A DNA stretch of 64,000 nt from VYFG01 sp965248685 (GCA_965248685.1 CBDFKC010000002.1:558001-622000); one strand, 5' to 3'; counted from the first letter of the stretch, positions 25,745-34,901 are shown. The notes: generated from the letters alone by a model not told the origin. Numbers and translations are program-made.

Positions 25745-26269
25745 TTAATTCCCCGCCCTCGAATAGCCCGATTTTTCTGACGTCTCCGTGGTGCTTCCTG
25801 CGGTTTGTCTGGCCCATTGAATAAGAACCTGTTTTAACAGGTTGATATCGTGGTTTGCTGGCTTTTGGTAGGGTCCGTGGGAGAGCATCTGACCCAGGCT
25901 ATCTGGCACCAATGGTTTACCGACTGATTGATTCACAAATTCAATCCAATTGGTTCCCGTTAGACCAGCGATTCTATCTCTCCCAAAACGTGTAATCGCA
26001 TACTGGCGCGCCAGCGCAGATATTTTTATCAGCGACTGATGATTGTCTTTCGGGTTGTCGGATGGGAGAATTCTTTCCAGCTGTTCGATCAATGCCCTGC
26101 TTGGCTGAATGCATTTTTTATAGTTGAACCAAGTTTTATAACCCCACCACAACACAGCAACGGCAAGAATTCCCAATCCCCACCACCCTGGCGCCGGTGG
26201 CCATAAAGCTGGATCCGACGGGAGGTGAATGTCTCTCAATAATGCCAATGGATCGTCAGTCTCGGCCAC
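25745..26269 (-). CDS. DUF4381-type single-pass membrane protein of the MoxR/Bat operon
   Basis: The 174-residue protein has LRDIHLPSDPALWPPAPGWW at the N-terminus, directly followed by one membrane helix (GLGILAVAVLWWGYKTW), then a soluble part with ISALARQYAITRFGRDRIAGLTGTNWIEFVNQ. This pattern, and the position between DUF58 and BatA, identify the DUF4381 family. The ATG overlaps the stop of the DUF58 gene by one base (TAATG-like arrangement). Its precise role is unknown. Confidence 0.88.
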   Translation of the reverse strand: MAETDDPLALLRDIHLPSDPALWPPAPGWWGLGILAVAVLWWGYKTWFNYKKCIQPSRALIEQLERILPSDNPKDNHQSLIKISALARQYAITRFGRDRIAGLTGTNWIEFVNQSVGKPLVPDSLGQMLSHGPYQKPANHDINLLKQVLIQWARQTAGSTTETSEKSGYSRAGN

Positions 26270-27228
26270 TATAGCCAGATCCGGGTGGGTTTCTTGGTTT
26301 GTCCAAATGCTGCGGTTAGCGGGATTGTAATATCCTCCCCGTTTAACAGCGTTAACATCGGTATTGACAAATCGCTAACGAAGTCTTCAAGTTGGCGTTG
26401 CCTGGTATCAATCAAGGATTGGTACTTTTGTTGATTTCGGCGATTTGCGAGTTCCATGATGGTGCGGGATTTTCCGTCACTGATCATATAGTTTCCCGGC
26501 AGCGGTAGATTACGTTCCAACGGATCAAGTACCTGACAGGCTACCAGGTCATTGTGGCGGCGCAACCGAGACAATAATTGATGAGTTTGGCTGTCGTGTT
26601 GGTAAAAATCACTGATTACCATAACCAGGCTGCCCGGATGGACCACCCGGACGGCGTGATTTAGCGATCTATTTAGTAGTGAATTGATTTCGGTAGCGTT
26701 GTTTTTACGCGCTGGTGGGCTGGTGCCCGCGGCCAAAGAATTGATCAGCTGTAACACACCGCGTCGCCCCGATCCGGGCTTCTGATCCACAATCTGGCTG
26801 TAACTGGCAACCACGCCGCCCACCCGATCACCGGCGGCGGTAACCGACCAGGCTGTAAAAGCGGCAGTCTGAGCGGCGGTAACGGATTTGAATCCCCCTC
26901 GGGTACCAAAAAACATCGAATCGCTATAATCGACTATCAGAAAAACCGGTCGCTCTCGCTCTTCGACAAAAAGTTTGGTATGGACGTTACCGGTACGGGC
27001 GGTAACCCGCCAGTCGATATGGCGAACGTCGTCGCCAGGCTGATACTCCCGGGACTCCGCAAAATCCATACCACGACCACGGAATTTTGATACATGGGCG
27101 CCAGCTAGAATCGATCGGGCGCCGGCGTGAAAATCAATCCCTAGTCGTCGAGCCTGGGCACCCAGCGCGATTAGGCCGGCGGTATCAATCCGAATTCCCG
27201 CCTGAATCTGTTGAGCTACGGGTGTCAT
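26269..27228 (-). CDS. DUF58 protein of the MoxR/Bat operon
   Basis: The 319-residue soluble protein carries the DUF58 signature (MDFAESREYQPGDDVRHIDWRVTARTG), followed by KLFVEERERPVFLIVDYSDSMFFG, which forms a degenerate VWA-like MIDAS (DYSDS). The remaining segment (VMVISDFYQHD, LSRLRRHNDLVACQVLDPLE) matches the family's C-terminal VWA fold. Such proteins partner MoxR ATPases. It starts 8 bp after the MoxR gene. Confidence 0.92.
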   Translation of the reverse strand: MTPVAQQIQAGIRIDTAGLIALGAQARRLGIDFHAGARSILAGAHVSKFRGRGMDFAESREYQPGDDVRHIDWRVTARTGNVHTKLFVEERERPVFLIVDYSDSMFFGTRGGFKSVTAAQTAAFTAWSVTAAGDRVGGVVASYSQIVDQKPGSGRRGVLQLINSLAAGTSPPARKNNATEINSLLNRSLNHAVRVVHPGSLVMVISDFYQHDSQTHQLLSRLRRHNDLVACQVLDPLERNLPLPGNYMISDGKSRTIMELANRRNQQKYQSLIDTRQRQLEDFVSDLSIPMLTLLNGEDITIPLTAAFGQTKKPTRIWL

Positions 27229-27236
27229 TTAAAGTA

Positions 27237-28289
27237 TTACGGGACAGGCACCAGATTAACTAGCGCATCGACCAGATCATCGGTGCTGCGTCCCGCCGCT
27301 TCGGCGCTGAAGGATAAAATAATTCGGTGTCGCAATACGTCGTGAATCACGCTCTGTATATCGTCTGGTGACACATAGTCTCGCCCACATAACCAAGCCC
27401 TGGCCCGGGCACAGCGCTCCAGGCTGATGGACCCCCTTGGACTGGCTCCGTATTCAATCCAGTCTTTAAGATTGGAATCATATTTTTCAGGGTTTCTGGT
27501 AGCCAGAACCAATTGAACAATATATTGCTCCATCGGTTCTGACAGGTGGAGCTGGAGTACTTCCTGGCGCGCCTGATTGATTATTTCCTGGCCTATAACG
27601 CTTGTCGGCTCGGAGATCGCCGAATCTTTCTGTAATGCCTGGCTGACTTCATCTCTGGCTAGTCGAAGCACCATCTGTTCCACATCGGCAGCTGGATAAC
27701 CCACTTTGACGTGGAGCAGAAATCGATCCATCTGGGCCTCTGGCAAGGGATATGTGCCCTCCTGTTCAATAGGGTTCTGGGTCGCCATTACCATAAACAA
27801 TTCTGGTAATGGGTGTGTGGTTTTGCCCACCGTAATTTGTCTTTCCGCCATTGCTTCCAGCAGAGCTGACTGAACTTTTGCTGGCGCCCGGTTAATTTCA
27901 TCGGCGAGCACGATGTTGTGAAATAAGGGACCATGCTGGAAATTGAAACCACCATCCTGGGGTTGATAAATATCGGTTCCAGTAAGATCTGACGGTAGCA
28001 AGTCAGGGGTAAACTGCACCCGATGAAATTTAGCATCGACTACTGACGATAGTGATTTTACCGCTCGGGTTTTGGCCAGGCCGGGTGCGCCCTCTACCAG
28101 TAGATGGCCGTCAGCAAGCAGGCAAATTAACAGTCTTTCGGTTAAATGATGTTGCCCTAAAACCAGTTGATCGAGCTGATTTTGAGCTTGGAGAAACGCG
28201 TCTTTGGTTGAACTTGTCACAACGTAATCAATAAAATTTTGGTTATTTACGGCAATCAATCCTTTTAAGGGTTTTCTGGAAAAATTCAA
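27237..28289 (-). CDS. MoxR-family AAA+ ATPase
   Basis: The protein has Walker A GAPGLAKT, Walker B VLADEINRAPAKVQSALLEAM, sensor 1 MATQNPIEQEGTYPLPEAQMDRF and the sensor 2 region YGASPRGSISLERCARARAW, all diagnostic of MoxR ATPases. The start is uncertain: the frame opens with TTG at 28289, while the conserved part begins only around 25 residues later (KDAFLQAQNQLDQLVLGQ). An internal non-ATG start with AAAAGGA just before it, near 28259, is possible. It is the first gene of the operon with DUF58, DUF4381, BatA, BatB/C and BatD, and presumably drives ATP-dependent remodelling with the VWA proteins. Confidence 0.93.
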   Translation of the reverse strand: MNFSRKPLKGLIAVNNQNFIDYVVTSSTKDAFLQAQNQLDQLVLGQHHLTERLLICLLADGHLLVEGAPGLAKTRAVKSLSSVVDAKFHRVQFTPDLLPSDLTGTDIYQPQDGGFNFQHGPLFHNIVLADEINRAPAKVQSALLEAMAERQITVGKTTHPLPELFMVMATQNPIEQEGTYPLPEAQMDRFLLHVKVGYPAADVEQMVLRLARDEVSQALQKDSAISEPTSVIGQEIINQARQEVLQLHLSEPMEQYIVQLVLATRNPEKYDSNLKDWIEYGASPRGSISLERCARARAWLCGRDYVSPDDIQSVIHDVLRHRIILSFSAEAAGRSTDDLVDALVNLVPVP

Positions 28290-28331
28290 GTCCCCAATAG
28301 CTAATGTTGGTGTTGCAGAATTTGATTGGAC

Positions 28332-29750
28332 TTAGAAAAGAGAATCTCCCCATTGTTCCAGGGCATCAAGTACCTCAATCTGATTGCGGTCGCCACTGTG
28401 CTGCTCGCGTAGTTCAGCGATTCGGGTGAAATAGCTTTCAAGGCCGGTCTCCGGATCTGAATAGCATTGTTCGCAGTGCTGCTTCCAGGCTTCGGATTCG
28501 ACGTCGTTCAAAGTGTGTGGCCAGTGTCGCGCACGATAGCGAAAAAACAATTCTGGAAGGCGTCGGTCCTCGAAACTGAAGGTTGTGGAAGACAGCATCT
28601 CTGGACTCGAGCGAGAGATTTGACGTGCCAGTTTTTTATCCTGATCACCAATAAAACCCTGATAAAGCGCGAGGTCGACGTCTGTTAAATTGTCAAACTT
28701 CCGGGAAGAATAAGCAGAAATTACCCGATTAACGAAATCGGGATGGGCAATGATTTTATTTCGATTTGCTGAGCACTGATCTGAATTGATGCCGAGTCTA
28801 TCGGCCATGGCCTCAGACATGGTCGATAGTGGAGCAATAGCCGGACACTTGTTTATTTTTAATGACTTAACCGGAAGTCTATTCTCGCCTTCTGACAAGT
28901 CCTGCTTTCGGGTGAAAAGTCGATGGAATAGTGTGTCCTGGTCGAGTTCTAAAAATTGCTCAGGATCCCATGTTAAATCGTAGACTAAAACGCTTGATTT
29001 GTTACTCGGTTCAAGCCCAAGTGGTAAAACCATCGAAGTACAACCCTGTGCAACTGGATACATTCTGGTGGTATGCAGGAAAGGCTTTCCGCTGCGAATA
29101 TCGATCTGGGCAGCAACTTTATTTTTATTGCGCAGCTGGAACAGCCAGTCGAACAATCTGGGCTGTTGGTTCTTGATTAGCCTGGCGAGATCAATAGTCG
29201 CCTGGACGTCGGACAATGCGTCATGGGCGGATTCGTGGGAAAGATTATTGGCCGCAGCCAACCTTTCCAACTTGAAGGTTGGTTGCCCCGATTCATTTTT
29301 CGGCCATTCGATTCCCTCGGGACGCAACGCATAAGTCATTCTGACCAAATCAATGATATCCCAGCGCGAACACTGGTTTTGCCACTCTCTGGCATAGGGG
29401 TCCAAAAAATTGCGGTACAACGTATAGCGGGTGAATTCATCATCAAATCGAATTGAGTTGAAGCCCACTCCGCAGCTGGCAGTTTGGGAAAATTCGGCAT
29501 TTATTTGACTGATAAATTCAGGTTCGGGCACACCTTTTTCCGTGGCAATCTGTGGCGTAATACCGGTTACCAAGCAGGCCTCTGGAGACGGTAACACATC
29601 GGCTACCGGCCGGCAGTAAATTACCAGCGGGTCTCCTATAGGGTTGAGGGATAAATCTGTCCGCAGGCCGGCAAACTGGGCAGGCCGACAGCGTGCCGGA
29701 TTAAGTCCAAAGGTTTCGTAGTCGTGCCAGAAAAATGTGTTATCCGACAT
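28332..29750 (-). CDS. sbcB: Exodeoxyribonuclease I
   Basis: The 472-residue protein matches E. coli ExoI throughout: the DEDD exonuclease motif I WHDYETFGLNPARCRPAQFAGLRTD, GFNSIRFDDEFTRYTLYRNFLDPYA, SRWDIIDLVRMTYALRPEGI, HDALSDVQATIDLARL and the C-terminal RYRARHWPHTLNDVE. ExoI degrades single-stranded DNA 3'-5' in recombination and mismatch repair and binds the SSB tail; an SSB gene is in the window at 40023. ATG 29750 (MSDNTFFWHDYE) is preferred over a TTG three codons upstream. Confidence 0.96.
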   Translation of the reverse strand: MSDNTFFWHDYETFGLNPARCRPAQFAGLRTDLSLNPIGDPLVIYCRPVADVLPSPEACLVTGITPQIATEKGVPEPEFISQINAEFSQTASCGVGFNSIRFDDEFTRYTLYRNFLDPYAREWQNQCSRWDIIDLVRMTYALRPEGIEWPKNESGQPTFKLERLAAANNLSHESAHDALSDVQATIDLARLIKNQQPRLFDWLFQLRNKNKVAAQIDIRSGKPFLHTTRMYPVAQGCTSMVLPLGLEPSNKSSVLVYDLTWDPEQFLELDQDTLFHRLFTRKQDLSEGENRLPVKSLKINKCPAIAPLSTMSEAMADRLGINSDQCSANRNKIIAHPDFVNRVISAYSSRKFDNLTDVDLALYQGFIGDQDKKLARQISRSSPEMLSSTTFSFEDRRLPELFFRYRARHWPHTLNDVESEAWKQHCEQCYSDPETGLESYFTRIAELREQHSGDRNQIEVLDALEQWGDSLF

Positions 29751-29914
29751 CGGACCCAATCCAACGTACCGAATACATATTTTTTAAAAAGGCAGAATCC
29801 AGGAGGAAAGTATTCACCCTGGGAAGTATACGGTATAGCGAACGGGTATTACTTAGTTGGGTCCTCTAAGGTTGATGGAAATGACTGCAAGCAAATTACT
29901 TGGTGACTTTTTTT

Positions 29915-30481
29915 CTAGTCGCTGTAGCCGCGCCAGCTAATTGAGAATCCTCCATGACCCTGTCTTCGATTGTACCCATAACCATTGTGGCCGTAGCCGT
30001 TATGTCGATATCCATGGTTGCCATATCCCTGGCTTCTGTACCCACGATAGTTTCGATAACCATTATGACCATAATTGTGCTTTCGGTAACCATGCCCTCG
30101 ATACGCCCGGTTACCATATCCACGGTTATTATACCTGTGGCTCTTGAATCCGTAGTTTCGATACCCGTGATTACCATAGTCGTAGTCATAGCGCTTATAT
30201 CCCTGATTTCCATAACCGTGGCTTCGGTATCCATTTCTGTAACTGCGACGATATCCGTTGCTATAGCCGCGATAATGCGGTTTGGCGTAACCCGACCGGT
30301 GTCCGTATTGACGGTAATTTTGGTGAGCCCCGGAATAGCCATGGTGTCGATAGGAAAACAGCGAGATCAAATCTACCAGGTCGAGATGGATGCTGGTATG
30401 GATTCGGCTGGCATGTGCCGGCATCGACGCGCCGACCAGGGCGACTAATCCTACTAAGGTAGTTAGGGTAAATTTCTTCAT
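29915..30481 (-). CDS. Secreted Gly/Tyr-rich repeat protein
   Basis: ATG 30481, with GGAG about 7 bases upstream, opens a signal peptide (MKKFTLTTLVGLVALVGASMPAHA). The mature 164 residues start SRIHTSIHLDLVDLISLFSYRHHGYSG and then consist of short imperfect units of the type H/N-G-Y-x-N/R, rich in Tyr, Gly, His, Arg and Asn (GYGNHGYRHNGYGHNGYGYN). Such composition is seen in adhesive, matrix-forming or low-complexity phase-separating proteins; no family is recognised. Other frames across the repeats stay open because of the repeat, but lack a signal peptide and a ribosome-binding site. Confidence 0.75.
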   Translation of the reverse strand: MKKFTLTTLVGLVALVGASMPAHASRIHTSIHLDLVDLISLFSYRHHGYSGAHQNYRQYGHRSGYAKPHYRGYSNGYRRSYRNGYRSHGYGNQGYKRYDYDYGNHGYRNYGFKSHRYNNRGYGNRAYRGHGYRKHNYGHNGYRNYRGYRSQGYGNHGYRHNGYGHNGYGYNRRQGHGGFSISWRGYSD

Positions 30482-30611
30482 GGGATTCTCCGGCAAATCA
30501 GCCTGGGTTGTTCACCAGAAGACCCTATCAGAACATTCTGAACCCTTGCTGAACTGTTGCTGAACAAGGAATTCTGCGCGCGATCCCCAAGGTGTTTTAG
30601 CTGGTCTGAAT

Positions 30612-30701
30612 TGGCGGAGAGAGAGGGATTCGAACCCTCGAAGGACGTTAATCCTTACACACTTTCCAGGCGTGCTCTTTCAACCACTCAGACACCTCTC
30701 C
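30612..30701 (-). tRNA. tRNA-Ser (GGA)
   Basis: Read on the minus strand, the 90 bases begin GGAGAGGTGTCTGAGTGG. They carry anticodon GGA in CGCCTGGAAAGTG, a long class II variable arm (GTAAGGATTAACGTCCTT region), the T-loop GGTTCGAATCC, and end TCTCTCC-G-CCA, with the CCA encoded. The acceptor stem pairs fully, with one G-U at the seventh pair. The layout closely matches E. coli serine tRNA reading UCC/UCU. Confidence 0.97.
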
Positions 30702-31013
30702 GCATGACAGATCCTTGTTAATTTCGAACATTAGCTGGATCGGGAGCCACCAGATTAACCTCGAAATTTCTCAGTCATTGGATCGACAATGGAGAAATCC
30801 ATGAGGCCTCGGTAGTTCCCATCAACTCCTTGTTCTGCTTGTGTTATAAGCGGCGCGGAGTATAGCAAAACAGAACGTAGACGAGGCGATAAACTTGCAT
30901 CAGATATATAAGAATTGGCGGCTTTTCGCTGAACCCGGGTCTTTGATAAGCTAAACTTGGGTAGTATTTTCCTAGCTAGAACCAATACACTACACTGGAC
31001 CACAATTGATTAA
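30702..31013. other. 312-bp gap between tRNA-Ser and the Sel1/TPR gene
   Basis: The gap holds the upstream regions of the tRNA (minus) and of the 31014 gene (plus). An 82-codon minus-strand frame (30755-31003) shows no domain, no signal peptide and no ribosome-binding site, and was not called. Nothing else was recognised. Confidence 0.5.
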
Positions 31014-32792
31014 ATGGCAGTTGCCGAAACAAAACGCTCCTCTCCGCTAGATATTGGCTTAAGATTCTCAGTAGGACACCCGCTATCCTGGTTGGCTATT
31101 ACGGTCTTATTGCTATTGACCGGCTATGCATGGCTTTCCGTTTATGCGGGGAATGGTGCCGAAAGTGACAACTTTGCGGTAGTTAAAAAAATCATTCCAG
31201 ATAGTTCGGTGCAGGAGCAGGAGCAGATTGTTGCCAGCCTGGTAAAGCAGGAGAAAATGACAATTGCCCGGGAAGGTGACGAGAATCGGGCAAAATCGTA
31301 TCTGGAGTTTGAAGCAGTTGAGCAACAGATTCTGCCGTTACTGGATGCTGCTGATGTTCATTTTGAGGTTGGACAATATGTCAATCCCCCGGGAGATAAC
31401 GCCTGGGAAGATTATCAGAGTATCCTTGCGATTAATCCTAACGAAAGCGTCGCTACAGCTGGTCTTACCAAGATAAAATCCAGATTAATCACTGGAGCGG
31501 AGCAAGCCATCGACCAGGGTGATTTTGCGGAAGCAGAAAACTGGTTGGTTCAACTCGATAAAATTCAGCCAGGTGATGTTACCCAGAGTGATTTACGGAC
31601 CGAATTAAGTCAGCAGATTAAACTTGAAGCAGAGCGTAAATTACGCCAGCAGGAAGCAGAAACGTTGCAGGGTAAGGTCGCCACATCCTTGTCCCAGGCA
31701 GAGCAGGAAGAAACAAAAATACCTATAAATTACAATAAATTAAAAGATTTATATGATCGAGTTTCTCAACTGGATCCAACCAATGCAGAAGCCCGGGAAG
31801 GATTGATCAGGTTGTCGGATCAAAAACTCGATGAAGTCGAGCAATGGTTGCATGGTGACAATATCGAGCAAGCCCAAATTGGGTTGAATCAGGCGTTCTC
31901 AATTTTCCCGGCAAACAAGCGAATCAGCAGTCTTAATTTGGCGCTCAACTCCAGCATCAAACAAAAGCAACAACTCGAGCAGCAAAAACTGTTGGAACAG
32001 CAGCAACTGGAACAACAGAAGCTGGAGCAGGAAGCCAGGGACCAAGCCAAACAGAAACGGGACCAGGAACTAGCTGAGACAAAACGCCAGAAGCAACAAA
32101 AACAAAAATCAGCAAATGCAGCTAAGAAAACTGCTGCGACCTCGCCACTTGCATTATTGAAACCTATTGCGAGTGCCGAAACTGGCTCCGTTACGGTGAC
32201 CCAAAAGGCGCCTGAAAATCCCGTTACCCCGAGTAAGATCGAGACTCAAGCTGCGACTCCAACCACCCTTTCCTTTTCAAATACCGAACTAGGCGCAATT
32301 GCTGCCCGGAAAGAGGTTTTACAGCAGGGGGTCAAGGCTTACTATAGTGGGGATTACAATCGCTCATTCGAATTGCTCTACCCATTGGCCCAGGAAGACG
32401 TTCCCCGGGCCCAGTTTCGTATCGGTATCATGTATCAATTTGGGCGTAGCGTTTCGGTTAACAAAGATCTTGCCGAAAAATGGTTCACCGCGGCGTTGCC
32501 GGATTTATTACGTGAAGCGCAGCAAGGAGTAGCCTGGGCCCAGACTGATCTGGGTACGGCTTATGAATTTGGCATTTCGTTGCAGCAGGATTATGAACGC
32601 GCTGCCTACTGGTACCAGCAGGCAGCAGACAATGGATATGCTGGCGCTCAAACGAACCTTGGTGTCCTGTATGCCCAGGGTGATGGAGTAAATTATGACC
32701 GGGCCAAGGCGGTATTCTGGCTGCGTAAGGCCGCCGCTCAGGGAGACCGGGTAGCTCTGGAAAATCTGGGAATTATGGGGGAAAGTCCCTGA
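31014..32792 (+). CDS. Membrane-anchored TPR / coiled-coil / Sel1-repeat protein
   Basis: The 592-residue protein has one N-terminal membrane helix (LSWLAITVLLLLTGYAWLSVY, about residues 24-44), then TPR-like helices (EDYQSILAINPNESVATAGL, LYDRVSQLDPTNAEAREGLIRL). A Gln/Lys/Glu-rich coiled coil spans about residues 320-370 (LEQQKLLEQQQLEQQKLEQE). After a Pro/Thr linker come Sel1-like repeats at about 460-585 (AQFRIGIMYQFGRSVSVNKD, AQTDLGTAYEFGISLQQDYERAAYWYQQAADNGYAGAQTNLGVLYAQGDGV in series). The topology suggests a scaffold in the periplasm. No catalytic motif and no operon partner were seen; function unknown. Confidence 0.82.
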   Translation: MAVAETKRSSPLDIGLRFSVGHPLSWLAITVLLLLTGYAWLSVYAGNGAESDNFAVVKKIIPDSSVQEQEQIVASLVKQEKMTIAREGDENRAKSYLEFEAVEQQILPLLDAADVHFEVGQYVNPPGDNAWEDYQSILAINPNESVATAGLTKIKSRLITGAEQAIDQGDFAEAENWLVQLDKIQPGDVTQSDLRTELSQQIKLEAERKLRQQEAETLQGKVATSLSQAEQEETKIPINYNKLKDLYDRVSQLDPTNAEAREGLIRLSDQKLDEVEQWLHGDNIEQAQIGLNQAFSIFPANKRISSLNLALNSSIKQKQQLEQQKLLEQQQLEQQKLEQEARDQAKQKRDQELAETKRQKQQKQKSANAAKKTAATSPLALLKPIASAETGSVTVTQKAPENPVTPSKIETQAATPTTLSFSNTELGAIAARKEVLQQGVKAYYSGDYNRSFELLYPLAQEDVPRAQFRIGIMYQFGRSVSVNKDLAEKWFTAALPDLLREAQQGVAWAQTDLGTAYEFGISLQQDYERAAYWYQQAADNGYAGAQTNLGVLYAQGDGVNYDRAKAVFWLRKAAAQGDRVALENLGIMGESP

Positions 32793-32884
32793 GTCATGGT
32801 GTTTTCATCGGCTACCAGTTGAAATCGTATCGTTCGTGATGAGGAGTGGAACCAGGAAGTCACCACCCAAGCACAGGGCAATGA

Positions 32885-33568
32885 TCAAGGATACAGCTGG
32901 CTAATTTTCCAGGCAGGAGAATCACTTTCGGTTAATGTGTAGATAATTCGATCGTGTAACCGGCTGGTTCTACCCTGCCAGAACTCCACTTTGCTGGGTT
33001 TGACGTGGTAGCCGCCCCAAAATTCAGGTCGAGGTACATCCTGACCACGGAATTTTTCTTCTATTTCCGCGATTTGGTTCTCAAACAGCTCTCTGCTCGA
33101 CATCTCCGCACTTTGCCTTGAGGCCCATGCGCCAATCTGGCTGCCCCTTGGCCGGGTCGCGAAGTATTGGTCGGATTGCTGTCGAGTCGCCACGCTGACG
33201 GTTCCCTGAAACGCTACCTGGCGATGTAACGCCAGCCAGGGAAACAGACAGCTTATACTCGGATTGTCGACAAGCGCGAGTGCCTTTCGACTGGCATAAT
33301 TAGTATAAAAATAAAATCCAGAGGTGTCGAAGGATTTCATCAATACAGTACGCTGACTGACTTGCTGTTGCTTATCCACGGTGGCGATGACCATACCATT
33401 AGCCTCGGCTATTCCGGCGCTTAACGCTTGTTCGAACCAATCGGAAAAAAAATCGAATGGGTTATCTTTCAATGTGGAGGAATCGATTCCAGCATCAGAA
33501 TAGTCATTTCGAAGAGTTTCGATATTTTTTACATTCACGTTGGATACAGGTAACTGGATGATAATCAA
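32885..33568 (-). CDS. pdxH: Pyridoxamine 5'-phosphate oxidase
   Basis: The protein matches E. coli PdxH along its length: MVIATVDKQQQVSQRTVLMKSFD, FYFYTNYASRKALAL, SCLFPWLALHRQV, RPRGSQIGAWASRQS, FWGGYHVKPSKVEFWQGRTSRLHDRIIY and the final WKISQLYP. It is an FMN enzyme that makes pyridoxal 5'-phosphate. The start is uncertain: the frame opens with TTG 33568 (227 residues), with GTG 33538 as an alternative; neither has a clear ribosome-binding site. Confidence 0.95.
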   Translation of the reverse strand: MIIIQLPVSNVNVKNIETLRNDYSDAGIDSSTLKDNPFDFFSDWFEQALSAGIAEANGMVIATVDKQQQVSQRTVLMKSFDTSGFYFYTNYASRKALALVDNPSISCLFPWLALHRQVAFQGTVSVATRQQSDQYFATRPRGSQIGAWASRQSAEMSSRELFENQIAEIEEKFRGQDVPRPEFWGGYHVKPSKVEFWQGRTSRLHDRIIYTLTESDSPAWKISQLYP

Positions 33569-33630
33569 AAGGTGAATTCATCATAAACAATATTGTCTGA
33601 CAAAGACATTTGAATTGAAAATAAGAAATT

Positions 33631-34716
33631 TTGGATAGTGTTAGTCAGGCGGCATTGGGAAGTGTTGTCGCCGTTCTCTCCAGTAGAGGCAAAAACCCCA
33701 AAAAAGCTATCATTGTCGGCGCCTTGCTGGGGACATTACCTGATTTGGACGTCTTGCAAGTCTATGTTAATGATCTGGAGGCCACAATAGGACATAGAAC
33801 GTGGACCCATTCCTGGGTAATCCAGGCTATTGCAAGCCCATTGATCGCAGTATATCTAGTATGGCTAGATCGTAGATGGTCCGGAAAGAAGCTACTGGGT
33901 CGAACCTGGTCTAGCCAGAGTTGGTCCCCCTGGACCTGGTTGGTTTTGGTATTTCTGGTGTTGACCACTCACAGCGGCCTCGACGCACTCACGATTTACG
34001 GTACCTGGTTGTTCTGGCCGTTTGGCAATCAGCCTGTTATGGGGGGAAGTGTCTTTATTATCGATCCACTTTTTACCCTGCCGTTACTGATCAGTTGCTT
34101 GATTTTATGGCGTCGTCCGTCGCAAGAAAAGCGATGGAGGATCGGAACCGTCGGTTTATTGATTAGTAGTTTATACCTGGGGTGGGGCTTGTATGCCCAA
34201 GGCTATGTCGAAGGACTGGCCCAACGGTCCATGGCAGCCCAGGGGTTGTCCTGGCAAAAACTTGTTGCCACCCCTACCCCGTTTAATTCGGTACTGTGGC
34301 GAATTGTAGCGTTGGATGGAGATAGGTTTCATGAAGGCTTCCACAGTTTTGTAGATTCGGATACCAGTATTTCCTGGGAGAGTTTTCCGCGAAATCAAGG
34401 ACTCCTTTCGACATTAGGCGAACGTGCTGATATTGAACGGTTTGGGCAATTTAATCACGGTTACTTTGCGCTGGCGGCAGTGGATGGCAATGTCGTTGGT
34501 AGCGACCTCAGAATGGGAATTCATCCTCATTATTTCTTTCGTTTTATGTTCGCTACACCTGAGTCTGGTGGACTGGTGGCGTCGAAGCCCCAGCTGACGG
34601 AAATTTCCGGATCTGACGGGGGATTCTTCAATTGGCTGGGTAAAAGATTGTTTTCAAAGGATATCGATTCTCTTAGCAAGTTCCAGGATAGCCGTGGCAA
34701 TACCCCAATCCAATGA
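33631..34716 (+). CDS. YdjM-like membrane-bound metal-dependent hydrolase family protein
   Basis: Start TTG 33631 is supported by an in-frame TAA at 33622 and by the family's usual N-terminus (MDSVSQAALGSVVA). The 361-residue protein has the family's His/Asp pattern in GALLGTLPDLDVL and IGHRTWTHSW, several membrane helices (SPWTWLVLVFLVLTTHSGLDAL, FTLPLLISCLILWR, VGLLISSLYLGWGLYA), and a soluble C-terminal part of about 150 residues. In E. coli YdjM is an SOS-induced inner-membrane protein. No LexA box was seen upstream. Enzyme activity is only presumed. Confidence 0.85.
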   Translation: MDSVSQAALGSVVAVLSSRGKNPKKAIIVGALLGTLPDLDVLQVYVNDLEATIGHRTWTHSWVIQAIASPLIAVYLVWLDRRWSGKKLLGRTWSSQSWSPWTWLVLVFLVLTTHSGLDALTIYGTWLFWPFGNQPVMGGSVFIIDPLFTLPLLISCLILWRRPSQEKRWRIGTVGLLISSLYLGWGLYAQGYVEGLAQRSMAAQGLSWQKLVATPTPFNSVLWRIVALDGDRFHEGFHSFVDSDTSISWESFPRNQGLLSTLGERADIERFGQFNHGYFALAAVDGNVVGSDLRMGIHPHYFFRFMFATPESGGLVASKPQLTEISGSDGGFFNWLGKRLFSKDIDSLSKFQDSRGNTPIQ

Positions 34717-34760
34717 ATTTTTGATATAAAATGCCAGCATAAAGAGATTTTGACGGGAAA

Positions 34761-34883
34761 ATGGAAACAACAACACAAACTCCAGCCCCAAGTGTATGGC
34801 GTAAGATTTTGGGGGTTACATTACTCATCGCCACTTTGCACCTGACTAGCTGTCAGTCGGCCATCCAAAGTATTTTTATGTAA
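34761..34883 (+). CDS. Small lipoprotein (40 aa) at the head of the XpaC/TelA cassette
   Basis: This short frame has ATG 34761, with CGGGAAA just upstream. It encodes a basic start (WRKILG), a hydrophobic stretch (VTLLIATLHL) and a lipobox LTSC (Cys at residue 31), followed by only nine residues (QSAIQSIFM). It would give a tiny outer- or inner-membrane lipopeptide. It ends 18 bp before the XpaC-like gene. Its shortness and lack of a recognised family keep confidence moderate. Confidence 0.5.
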   Translation: METTTQTPAPSVWRKILGVTLLIATLHLTSCQSAIQSIFM

Positions 34884-34901
34884 ATGGTCGAATACTAAAT
34901 T

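Noticed and set aside
29896..30342. 148-codon frame rich in Thr/Met/Ile over the Gly-Tyr repeat gene (and a 164-codon plus-strand frame, 29954-30448)
   Set aside because: Both are open only because the repeat DNA lacks stops in several frames; neither has a signal peptide, ribosome-binding site or family match, whereas the 29915-30481 frame has all but the last.
30612..30701. tRNA-Ser as an integration site of a genomic island
   Set aside because: No integrase gene and no repeated copy of the tRNA 3' end was seen within the window on either side.
30755..31003. 82-codon minus-strand frame next to tRNA-Ser
   Set aside because: No recognisable domain, hydrophobic pattern or ribosome-binding site; it lies in the expected promoter region of the 31014 gene.
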